A stretch of DNA of 64,000 nt. Origin: Dactylorhiza incarnata. Taxonomy: Eukaryota > Streptophyta > Magnoliopsida > Asparagales > Orchidaceae. Numbering within the stretch: the stretch's first letter is position 1; the number at the start of each line of letters is the position of its first letter. Positions 54,776 to 64,000 of this stretch are shown piece after piece. The notes under the pieces were generated by a model. The model was given only the letters and a program-made list of their open reading frames with translations. It did no database searches and was not told the origin of the DNA. Position numbers and translations under genes: made by a program. Where the stretch lies: contig JAWHQI010000262.1 in assembly GCA_033032865.1 (NCBI GenBank), forward strand, positions 3,231,501 through 3,295,500, in the 5' to 3' direction.

Positions 54776-56300
54776 CTACACCTCCTTAGGAACCCATGCT
54801 TTCTTGGATCTTAGGTGCTTGTTTGAAAAAAATTTAAATGGAAAGTTAACAACTTGCCTTCTAATTCTCATGTGGGGATCATTCTGGACAGTTGGATTGA
54901 ACCAACAATCTAAGGCAAAATGCCCTACTTTCCCACAACACCAACATTTAAATCTATTATATCTAGATTTTCTTGTTGTGCTTGATCTGGCTGGGTTAAG
55001 ATGTTGCTTGACAGCTAACCCTCCCTTCTTGGGAGTTGAGGAATTTCCCCCACCATGAAAATTTCTCGAGGCTCTCATAGGAAGATTCTTTTGGGGTGCA
55101 GATTGTGCGCTCTTCATAAGGAAAGTCTATCTTTTGCTCATCCAAGTACAAGGGAGCTTAAGACCACTCTCAGTCTTCTTGCTCTCTTTGCATCCATAGA
55201 TGTTGTTGTGATCATAGGAATTTGTGGGTATGATCACCTTTCTGAAGATTGCTTTCCTTGGGGAGATTTCCCACTGTCCTCACCTTGGCCATAGCCTAAA
55301 CCCTTTTTGTTGGTTTGAGAAAAGACATCAATCAAGGGAATAACAATTTGTGGCTTGGAGTAACTAGTCATAATCTTCCTTTCCACTAGGAGCTTATCCT
55401 CCAACTCTTCGAATCTTTTATTCTTATGCTTAATGACTTGAGTTAAATTGCTAGTGCTCAGTGTAGACATTGATAATTTTGTCTTTTCTTGAGTAAGTTC
55501 AATAATTTTCTCAAGCAACTCATCTCTCTTGTCATTTAAGGAGGTAATCTCAGTTGATTGAGCCTTACAAAGAGCTTTTGCTTTCTTAAGTGCCTCAAGT
55601 AGTGCACCAAATTTCTCAATGTATTTAGGGCCAACTTCTCTTACTGTTGAAGAGGAGCATGCATCTGAATCTGTGTCAGAAATGATTGGAGAGGCTTTAG
55701 GAATTACATGGTTGTGATGGGATTCATCACAACTTCCTTCATCTGAGAGAGTCATAATTGTTATATGACTATCAGATTTTGATGAGGATAACTCGGTGTC
55801 ACAATTACTGAGTGTTCTCACTTTCTTACCTACAAAGCTTTTCTCCACCTTCCTGCTCTTTGAGTACTTCCAGTCTTCACTCTTCTCTTTTCTTTATATG
55901 GACACTCAGCTATGATGTGTCCAGGCTTCTGGCAGCTGTAATAAATAATATTAGAAGAATTTTGTTTGTTGAGTTTAGAATCAAACATGTCTGATTTGTG
56001 TCTGTTCCCAGATTTATCTTCTCTCCTTGAACTAGAGAGAAAAGCTTCCTGCCTCATGTTCCCTCTTCTTCTGTTTCTCAGTACTTTCTTGAACTGCTTG
56101 GTGAACAAGGAGAGTTCTCCATCTGAGAGATCAGAACTTGAAATGTTGATGATCTCATCTTCTGAGATGCAAGTAGCCTCCATAGCCTTGTACTTTCTTG
56201 AAGTGTCAGCTTTGAAGACCACTGCCCTTTCTCTGTTGTGAGCCTTAGAGTTCTCCTCTTCTGATTTTCTGGTATTCAACCGCAGCTCATAAAATATGAG
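54776..56300 (-). pseudogene. SIRE2 gag, in three frames
   Basis: Pieces: 56300-55830 (YELRLNTRKSEEENSK, NISSSDLSDGELSLF, a knuckle with its first Cys changed to Tyr, YYSCQKPGHIIAEC), 55848-55234 (acidic, then coiled coil: ALLEALKKAKALCKAQSTEI) and 55117-54776 (intact CX2CX4HX4C, CWCCGKVGHFALDC). Two frameshifts separate them. Gag is cut at 56300 by the Athila LTR, so its N-terminus lies beyond that insertion. Confidence 0.85.
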
Positions 56301-56922
56301 TGATATAGATTTTTCGGTTGTGAAATTAAGCGAAGGTTAAAGATTTTTCTCCAAAACTATATTCGATTAAGGCAAGTGTACCTTATCGTCTATAGTATAG
56401 GATATTTAGGAATATCAAGGTCATATTCTACGGGGCGCGTTGATTACTACTACTTCGAGGAAAATCACCATTATCTTATCGACGAAAATTTGAGGTTATG
56501 ATTACTTAGCTAAAAAAAAACTAATTGCAAGCTAAATGAAAAGATTAAACATTGCATGAAAGGAAAGAGAAATTGACATTGCATAAAAAAGACATTACTA
56601 AGGAGAGAAAGATTGACATTGCATGAAAAGGAAGAAATTACTTAAGGAGAAAGAGAGCATGAAAGAGGAAACTATTTTTTATTGAAAATAAAAAACTATT
56701 ACAAGCCTTAATTAAAGAGTGCAAAGCTAAGGAAAATGAAGGATACAAGCTTAAGAAAACTAGTACATGAAAGTTACATTAAAACATAGCATGAATTGAA
56801 AGGGAAGAGAACATGAAAGCCTTAAGAAACATGAACATTAACTTTGAAAAACTCACTCTCAGCTCTAACAGCACCTCCCCCTCTCCAAAATTCTGAACCC
56901 TGGACTCAAGGAGAGCCTCTGA

Positions 56923-56929
56923 ATTTATA
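56923..56929 (-). promoter_or_regulatory. TATA box of Athila LTR
   Basis: Minus-strand CTATAAATTC just downstream (in transcription) of the GTCACGGGCGTGAC cluster. Confidence 0.6.
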
Positions 56930-56946
56930 GGCAAAAAATTCTAGTT

Positions 56947-57385
56947 ACACGCCCTCGGTCACGGACGTGACCTAGGGCATGACTGCACTATTCACATCAG
57001 ATCTGACAGCGGCATGGGCTTTCTGGACGGCGCGGTGAAAAGTGGACATTACACGCCCGTGTAATTTGGTCACGGGCGTGACTTTGGACGACTTCATTAA
57101 ATGCAGCGTGGGATGGAATTCGGCGCGGCGGCGAAGCAGAGATCACGCGGGCAAGTCACGGCCGTGACATGTGGGTCACGGGCGTGACTTAGGTTGACTT
57201 CTCGACAGTATCTCCACGTCTCGTTTGCAGCCAGCTGGGAAGATTCTAATATTACACGCCCCTAGTCACCGGCGTCACCGAGGGCGTGACTCGCTGTGGA
57301 CTAGCTCAATTGGCGCGACATCAACTCTGGACTGATCTTTAGGTTACACGCCCTTGGTCACGGGCGTGACTGAGGGCGTGTACTT
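56947..57385. promoter_or_regulatory. Five GTCACG-GG-CGTGAC palindromes in Athila U3
   Basis: Five copies near 56950, 57050, 57145, 57255 and 57345, about 100 bp apart. The core GTCACGGGCGTGAC has perfect 6-bp arms and is itself bracketed by ACACGCCC and GGGCGTGT. The array lies just upstream of the TATA box. Confidence 0.75.
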
Positions 57386-57555
57386 GTCAATTTCTCCAAT
57401 TTGTCCCAAAATTCTGCAAAAATTTAAATTAAGCTAAATTAGAAACAGAATTTCAAAATAAACACTTATGACCTAGAAATGACATAAAAAAGGAAAATAC
57501 AAATTAAATATTTACAAAATTTTCTATTAAAAAGTTATAAAAATACTACTTATCA

Positions 57556-57580
57556 AATACCCCCATACTTGAGGTTTTGC
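57556..57580 (-). other. Athila polypurine tract
   Basis: Minus-strand CAAGTATGGGGGTATT directly before the 3' LTR start TGATAAG. Confidence 0.85.
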
Positions 57581-59184
57581 TATTCCAGAGTAAAAGTGTG
57601 AGACATAATTTATAAGACATCCTTATAAAATTTTTAATTTAAAACTAAAATTTCATTTAACCAAAAGTTAAGTTAAGAGTAAATTCAAGGAGGAGTTAAG
57701 TCCTAAATTATGATGATGATTTGAGAAGAGGGAAAAATGTTTAGGCAAGAACTTCTCAAGAAAATTAATTAGTTTGACAAAATTGTAGAAATTATAAAAC
57801 TAAATTAAATTAAAATTATAAGAACTCTACCTTAAAAGAAACTTAAAGAAAAGTAAATTACTAAATATTGCTCTCTCCATAATTTTCAACTAAAACTAGA
57901 ACAATGATAATTGGCTAAGGGGGATTTCATAAAATTTGGCACGAGAAGAGATCTTTGATTTGAGGTGATGAATTTTTTCCTCTCTCCTTTATATTTTTTT
58001 CTTTTTTTTTCTCTTCTAGTAACAACCCAAAATGTATATGGTCTATGAGTAATGAATTTTATCCTCTTACTCCATGCCATATAATCTTTTCAAATATTTT
58101 GGGTGCATATGTTTTAGGGAATAAAGAATTTTATCCTCTTATTCCCATGACATATGATCTTTTAAACTTCTTTTTTTGCCACAAGGGGTAAGGAAGGGAA
58201 ATAAATCTAGCTAGCTTTAAATTATATTGAGAGCAAATTCTAGTAACATTAAATTTCCTAAGATCTACAAAGTTAGAAGAAAATATAATTGAAATCTAAA
58301 GAGGTTTAGGAAATTCACTACAAAATGAAGCCATTTAAAAATAAAAAGAGAAGTCATGCTAAATAAATTCTCTAATCAATTTAAAATTATAAGATGATTC
58401 TTAAATCAAGATTACCTCAAATTTAAAATTAACAAACTATGATAAGCAAAATTTTAGCCAATTAAAAACTTAAACATGCTTATAAACATTCTCAACTAGA
58501 TTTCTAAGAAATCACAAAAACAACAAATAGCTAGGAGAGGTATAAGATTTAAATTTTTTTGTATTTTAAGTTTTTTCATATATTTTTTGAATTTTGATAT
58601 TATCTTTTTTTTTTGATTTTTTGGATTTTTGATAAGAAATAAACAAAAACATATACTAAAAAGCTAACAATTTTTTTTGTTAATTCTTGGACTTCCCGAG
58701 GTATACCCCGTGAAGGGTTCTCATGGTACTAGGAGGTGAGATGGGGTGAGGTCCCAAACGTCCCTTTCCAAGATTTAAATTTTTCTATTTTCTAAATTTT
58801 TTGAGTTTTGGGGTTTTACAAGTGCTAGAATAGAAGAAAACATAAGAAAATATAAATTTTTTTGTTTTGAAAATTTTCTAATTTAACAACTATTTACAAA
58901 GAACTATTTACACCCTCATACTTAAAGTTAAACATTGTCCCCAATGTTTAAAACTAAGTATGAAGTAAAAGAAAATAAAGTGCATGACAAAACAAAAAGG
59001 AAATGCATGATAAAAGAGAAGGAAGAAAGAGAAAAGGCGTCCCTGATTTTTTGAAGTTTGCGCGGGGAAGCGACGATTACCTACAAAATATGTTAAAGAA
59101 TAAGAGAAAACAATAAAAGGATAACTTTGGGGTGCCTCCCAAAAGCGCTTTGTTTAAGGTCGCGTAGCTTGACCCACTTGCCGA
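57581..59184. other. Athila 3' region without env-like ORF
   Basis: AT-rich with long T and A runs and no ORF above 64 codons. Many Athila elements carry an extra ORF here. None is visible. GACTTCCCGAGGTATACC near 58690-58710 and the adjacent GC-richer 80 bp stand out from the AT-rich surroundings. Confidence 0.6.
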
Positions 59185-60327
59185 TCATATTATAGGTTGA
59201 AATACAATCGAATCACTCTTTTCATTAGTTAACTCTCCCGGAAGATATAATTTAAGGCGGTGCCCGTTAACTTTGAAGGTACCTTTTTCCGGGTGGGAAA
59301 TTAAAATTGTCCCATAGGACCAAACCTCATTAACAATAAAGGGTTCGGACCATCGGGATTTTAGTTTTCCCGGAAAAAGGCGAAGGCGGGAATTATAAAG
59401 GAGGACGAGATCGCCCGGCGAAAAAGTTTTTGGAAATTTTATATGCTTATCGTGATAAAACTTTGTTCGCTCCTTATATAATTTATTGCTCTCATACGCA
59501 TTCGCTCGCCACTCATCTAATTCGTTCATTTGGAATTTTCTTTGTTCTCCCGCTAGAGTGGAATCGAGGTTTAAAAATTTAAGCGCCCAAAATGCGCGGT
59601 GTTCTAATTCGACCAGAAGGTGGCAAGCCTTGCCATAAACCATTCGATACGGTGTACAACCGATAGCGGTCTTGTACGCCATTCGATAGGCCCATAGCGT
59701 GTCATCGAGCTTTATTGCCCAATCCTTCCGATTAATAGAAACTATTTTTTCTAAAATCCGTTTTAATTCTCGATTAACAACTTCGACTTGGCCGCTCGTT
59801 TGTGGGTGATATGCGGTGGATAATTTGTGTGTGACACCATATTTTGCTAAAATTTTTGTAAATTGACAATTGCAAAAATGGGTGCCCCGATCACTCACAA
59901 TAGCGCGCGGCGTGCCAGATCGAGAAAATAATTTTTTTACGAAATTAACGACGACTCGCACATCGTTGGTGGGGAGAGCTTGCGCTTCTGCCCACCTCGA
60001 TACGTAGTCGACCGCCACTAGAATATATTTATTTGAAAAAGAGGGAGGGAGAGGACCAATAAAATCGATACACCAAAGGTCGAAAATTTCGCATTCTAAG
60101 AAAATGTTTTGGGGCATATCATCCCGGCGAGAGTTGTTCCCCGACCGCTGGCAGCTGTCGCAAGTACTCACAAGGGTGTGAGCATCTTTGAAGAGCGTGG
60201 GCCAATAAAAGCCCGCCTCCAGCGCCTTCCTCGCGGTTCGGTTCGAATGATAATGATCACCGGTGGGTCCCTCATGACAATGATGTAAAATTTTAAGGCC
60301 TTCCTCACTTGAAACACATCTTCTCAC
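59185..60327 (-). pseudogene. Athila integrase
   Basis: A 380-codon frame with an intact zinc module ([18 protein letters not shown]) and all three catalytic residues: Asp in CIDFIGPLP, Asp in VSDRGTHF, Glu in [10 protein letters not shown]. The C-terminal part reads [21 protein letters not shown], as expected for the DNA-binding domain. It is linked to RT by one frameshift near 60375 and has no internal stop, so this domain may be intact. Confidence 0.93.
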
Positions 60328-61910
60328 AACCTGGTCTGCGCATACACGGAATAAAAAGGGGTCCTCCCAGAAGTAATTCTTAAATCAGAAAAGAATTTCT
60401 TCTTTTGCTGACTCGAGAATTCTTTTGGCAGGACCCGGGCTACTAAATAGTTAGCCAAATCCGCAAACCAGGGGGTAGAAGATGAATTAATATTTTTGAG
60501 AGCTAGGAGGTGCTCTTCGAGAAATTTATCGTTAATGTCGGCCTCTATTAATGCTTCCGAGGAGGGATTTTCTAAACGAGAAAGGTGATCGGCCGCCAAG
60601 TTTTCGGCTCCTCTTTTATCCCGGATCTCTAAGTCAAACTCCTGCAAGAGGAGGATCCATCGCAAAAGATGAGGCTTGGCGTCCGATTTACTCAAGAGAT
60701 ACCTAAGCTCGGAGTGATCTGTGAAGACGATAACTTTTGAGAGAGTGATATACGACCTAAACTTATTGAAGGCGAAAACGATTGCTAGAAGTTCCTTCTC
60801 AGTCGTGGTGTAGTTTGCTTGTGCCGACGTGAGTGTTTTGCTCGCATAATAGATCGGGTGAAAATACTTACTCACCCGTTGGCCTAAAACGGCACCAACT
60901 GCAATATCACTCGGGTAGCACATGATTTCAAAAGGGAGCGACCAATCTGGGGTGACTAGAATCGGGGAGTTTATAAGTTTTTCTTTGATAAGTTGAAAGG
61001 CTAAATGGCATTCATCGTTAAAAAGAAAAGATGATTCCTTCTCGAGAAGATGGGTTAACGGCTTTGGGATTTTGGAAAAAATTTGTATAAAGCGCCGATA
61101 GAACCCCGCGTGGCCTAGGAAACTCCTAATAGCTTTTATGTTTGTTGGAGGGGGGAGCTTTTCAATTACTTCGATCTTGGCCCTATCGACCTCGATCCCC
61201 TTGCCCGAAATTTTATGGCCAAGGACTAGTCCTTCCTTGACCATAAAATTGCATTTTTCCCAATTAAGCGCTAAATTCGTTTCCTCACATCGCTGCAACA
61301 CGCGCTCGAGATTTTTTAAACAGTTTTCAAATGAACTTCCATATACGGAGAAGTCGTCCATAAATACTTCCATCACCTCCTCTACTAACTCGTCAAATAT
61401 TGCCAGCATACATCTTTGGAATGTAGCTAGCGCGTTACAAAGACCGAATGTCATCCTTCGATAAGCGAAGGTGCCAAAGGGACAAGTGAAAGTGGTTTTC
61501 TCTTGGTCGTCGGGCGAAATCGGGATTTGGAAGTATCCCGACAAACCATCGAGAAAACAGTAGTAGGAGTGACCCGAGAGGCGCTCTAAAATTTGGTCGA
61601 TAAATGGTAGAGGGAAGTGATCCTTACGGGTGGCATCATTTAGTTTCCGATAGTCGATGCACATCCGCCAACCCGTAACAGTACGAGTTGGGATCAATTC
61701 ATTATTCTCATTCACAACTACCGTGACACCACCTTTCTTTGGCACGACTTGTACTGGGCTAACCCAAGTACTATGTGATATCGGGTAGATGATTCTGGCG
61801 TACAGAAGTTTTATAACTTCGGCCTTTACGACTTCTTTCATGTTTGGGTTTAGTCGTCGTTGAGGCTGGACTGAGTTGCGGGAATTTTCTTCAAGAAAGA
61901 TTTTGAGTGC
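60324..61910 (-). pseudogene. Athila RT and RNase H
   Basis: RT starts after [15 protein letters not shown] and shows [52 protein letters not shown] and FMDDFSVYG, with [13 protein letters not shown] after it. RNase H has [27 protein letters not shown] and [10 protein letters not shown], all acidic residues present, and ends with [13 protein letters not shown] single frameshift near 61908 separates it from protease and another, near 60375, from integrase. No internal stop. Confidence 0.93.
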
Positions 61911-63003
61911 AGAAAGATGGGTTTATACCCTTAATATCCGATAATTGCCACGCAATTGCGTGGCGGTGCTTTCTTAAGACTATAGTCAACTCAGAAATTT
62001 CTGAGTTGCTAAGATCGGATGAAATGATGACAGGTAACTTAGACTCTTTTTCCAAAAACAAATATTTAAGGTGAGGGGGGAGTTGTTTCAACTCTAATAC
62101 GTGTGGTTCTTCATAAGAAGTCTTGATTTTTAATTTTTGTAAAAGTAATGGTTCGGGTGGTGTGGGGTGAGAAACTTCTTCTTCATCATAAAAGAGCTCT
62201 ACGGGTTCGGAATCACTACTTGCCGATGGAACTAACTCGAGGGATGAATCGAACTCACAACACTCTTCCAAGTAAAAACATGAATCATCATTTTCTAGTG
62301 TGTTCCGCATCGAGGAATTTATGCCGAAAGTAACTTCATCGTCTCCAACCCGTAGGAGGAGCTTTCTGTTACTTACGTCTTTAATAGCGTGGGAGGTGGC
62401 AAGGAAGGGGCGTCCGAGTATGAGGGGTACTTCGACATCCTCTTCGATGTCAAGAATGACAAAATCCACCGGGAAGATGAATTTGTCAACCTTGACGAGC
62501 CCGTCCTCCACTATTCCTATCGGATATTTTAAAGAACGATCCGCTAATTGAATACTCATTCGAGTGGGCCTTGGATTTCCTAGACCTAGTTTTTTGAACA
62601 AAGAAAACGGCATAAGGTTGATGCTTGCTCCAAGATCTGCTAAGGCGTGTTTTACTAACGAATTGCCAAATAGACATAGGATGGAGAACCGTCCCGGGTC
62701 ATTTGCTTTTTTAGGCAATTTGTTGAGTACAACCGCGGAGCATTCTGCGTTTAAAGAAAAATGCGAAATATCTTCTAACTTTTTCTTATTGGAGAGCAAC
62801 TCCTTAAGATATTTCGCATATTTAGGCATTTGTGTGATAGCCTCGCAGAAAGGTACATTAATATGGATTTGTTTTAAAACATATAAATTTTTTTTATAAT
62901 TTTTTTCGGCGCACTCATTTTTAAATTTAGATGGATACGAATTATTAGAAGTAAGAGTGCGCATATTTAGAATAGAAGCGTGCGGAGCTATCGTAGCGGG
63001 CAA
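61891..63003 (-). pseudogene. Athila protease region
   Basis: Same frame as gag, separated by one TAG (near 63052-63054). The N-terminal helical part (YLKELLSNKKKLED) is followed by LNKLPKKANDPGRFSI and the active site ALADLGASINLMPFSLF, then DVEVPLILGRPFLATS. It would cut the Gag-Pol polyprotein. The 3' end runs into RT through a frameshift at about 61908. Confidence 0.92.
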
Positions 63004-63054
63004 ATTCGAAGATGAATTAAAAGTAGGAGGAGAGGAAATTACCTTGGGTTCGTC

Positions 63055-64000
63055 CTATTTTTGAACCACCTCCTTCCCGCTTCGGAGTGTAATCGCATGC
63101 GCGCTCTCCTTTGGATTTTGCTCGGTATTCCCCGGTAGTGCTCCTTGCTGACGCTCAGAAATCATCTTTGCGAGTTGGCCCACTTGATTCTCTAAATTTT
63201 TGATCGATCCGGTAAGGTTCCGGATGTTCGTTTCATTTGTAGCAACATATTTTGCAAAAACCTCTTCAAGCGGAGAGAGGTTTTGCTGTTGCGGTGGAAA
63301 ACCGGGTGGATTAAAATTTTGAGAAATCAAATTTGGAGGAGGAGTTAAGTTAAGAAGTTGATCATGGGGAGGTTGATTTAAATTCATAGGACGCTGAGCA
63401 TTTCCTTGGTTGCTCCATGAGAAATTTGGATGATTCCTATGACCCGCATTGTATGTGTTGTTATACAGAGCGGTGTTGGGGTTATAGGAAGGCCGAGGCG
63501 GATTTCCCATGTAGTCAACATGTTCTTCAATTAAAACGTTATTAGCCCAAGGAGGAGTGGCGGAGGAAGCAGACATCTCCGCCACTTGCTTTGTTAAGCG
63601 CTCAACTTGTAAAGCCAAATTTGCGTTTGCGTCTATTTCAAAAATTCCGGCCGGCTTATTAGGCCGCGCTCGGGGCATGTTCCATTGGTACGCATTTGTG
63701 GCCATCTCTTCGAAAAGCTCTTGAGCGGCGACCGGAGTTTTGTTATTTAATGTCCCCCCGGCTGCCGCATCAATCATTTGCCTCGTTTGGAGATTTAGGC
63801 CATTATAAAATATTTGCACTTGTTGCCAAGTGGCAAGTGCGTGGTGAGGGCATCGGCGCAAAAGCTCCTTGAAGCGCTCCCATGTGTCATAGAGAGTCTC
63901 CGAGTTGATTTGCATGAACGACGCAATATCCGTGCACAATTTAGCGGTCTTTGAAGGCGGGAAATATTTATTGAGAAATTTTTCCGCCATTTTGGCCCAT
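63055..64000 (-). pseudogene. Athila gag, C-terminal part
   Basis: The frame is open at the window edge, so the N-terminus is not seen. Visible are FLNKYFPPSKTAKL, the capsid core (LLRRCPHHALATWQQVQIFYNGL), the lineage signature DAAAGGTLNNKTP and MATNAYQW. Then comes a Pro/Asn/Gln-rich linker and a coiled coil (NIRNLTGSIKNLENQVGQLA). No zinc knuckle is seen, as is usual for Athila. It ends at a TAG before the protease region. Confidence 0.92.

Larger units (their letters stand above)
43201..56300 (-). mobile_element. SIRE2: SIRE-type copia element carrying a nested Tat2
   Basis: Minus-strand order from the right: gag, protease, integrase, RT, RNase H, spacer, env-position ORF, PPT, 3' LTR. 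It is interrupted twice. Tat2 (44897-49529) was inserted between the env-position ORF and the PPT, with target duplication GTGTT. An Athila element starts at 56301 inside gag. The 5' LTR lies outside the window. It is more decayed than SIRE1 in pol. Confidence 0.88.
56301..57555 (-). repeat. Athila 3' LTR
   Basis: On minus it starts TGATAAGTAG at 57555, next to the polypurine tract, and ends CTATATCA at 56301. The boundary with SIRE2 gag at 56300 is sharp. Minus-strand TATAAAT is at 56929-56923, with the palindrome cluster at 56947-57385 upstream of it. Confidence 0.82.
56301..64000 (-). mobile_element. Athila-lineage Ty3/gypsy element, 5' end beyond window
   Basis: Minus-strand order: gag, protease, RT/RNase H, integrase, a 1.6-kb AT-rich 3' region, PPT, 3' LTR. 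Gag (AAAGGTLNNKTP, MATNAYQW), protease (DLGASINLMP) and FMDD in RT are typical of Athila. Gag-pol has only one stop and two frameshifts in over 4.8 kb, so it is the best preserved autonomous element here. The target duplication cannot be checked because the 5' LTR is outside; the flank at the 3' LTR is ATGAG (56296-56300). Confidence 0.92.

Overview
The window is entirely repetitive plant DNA. I found no host gene, no rRNA or tRNA gene and no CRISPR array. The element families (Ty3/gypsy chromovirus, Tat and Athila lineages; Ty1/copia SIRE lineage with an extra ORF after pol), 1-2 kb LTRs, initiator-Met-type primer sites (TGGTATCAGAGC) and plant-style TATA boxes point to a flowering plant with a large genome. 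The species cannot be told from this.

Layout. 1-1598: GA microsatellite, a 158-bp tandem repeat and an LTR-like 3' end that cuts into the reverse transcriptase (RT) of a chromovirus (1599-4730, +), whose RNase H, integrase, chromodomain remnant, polypurine tract and 3' LTR follow. 4731-~11945 (-): SIRE-type copia element 'SIRE1', truncated in the integrase region, with RT/RNase H, an internal promoter-like region, a spliced coiled-coil ORF in the env position, PPT and 3' LTR. ~11946-13277: end of a chromovirus 5' LTR with primer site. 13273-20483 (-): non-coding element with two 2.2-kb LTRs (LARD-like). 20484-31331 (+): Tat-lineage element 'Tat1' with gag remnant, protease, RT, two RNase H domains, integrase, seven 97-bp tandem repeats and a 1-kb 3' LTR. 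Between the repeats and the LTR lie two antisense multi-exon genes, each with its own TATA box. 32110-32985: minisatellite. 33015-37191 (-): complete short copia-type element with two 1339-bp LTRs, TSD GTCTC and only a gag-like ORF, sitting in a 22-bp satellite that continues to about 37660. 37661-43200: mostly unassigned, with a 240-bp foldback and 172-bp triplicate repeats. 43201-56300 (-): second SIRE element 'SIRE2', with 'Tat2' (44897-49529) inserted at its 3' end and an Athila element (56301 to the window end, -) inserted into its gag.

The most unusual object is Tat2. Its two LTRs face each other in inverted orientation, yet it is flanked by a perfect 5-bp target duplication (GTGTT), so this rearranged DNA was apparently integrated as one unit. 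The inner junction lies at the end of the primer binding site and shares CTCAC with pol, which suggests self-priming during reverse transcription. A second head-to-head structure (two facing primer sites) lies at 17783-17821.

Most coding regions are pseudogenes. The Athila pol and the Tat1 antisense genes are the best preserved. Splice sites in the antisense genes and in the SIRE1 env-position ORF are inferred from GT/AG signals plus exact reading-frame continuity, not from transcripts.
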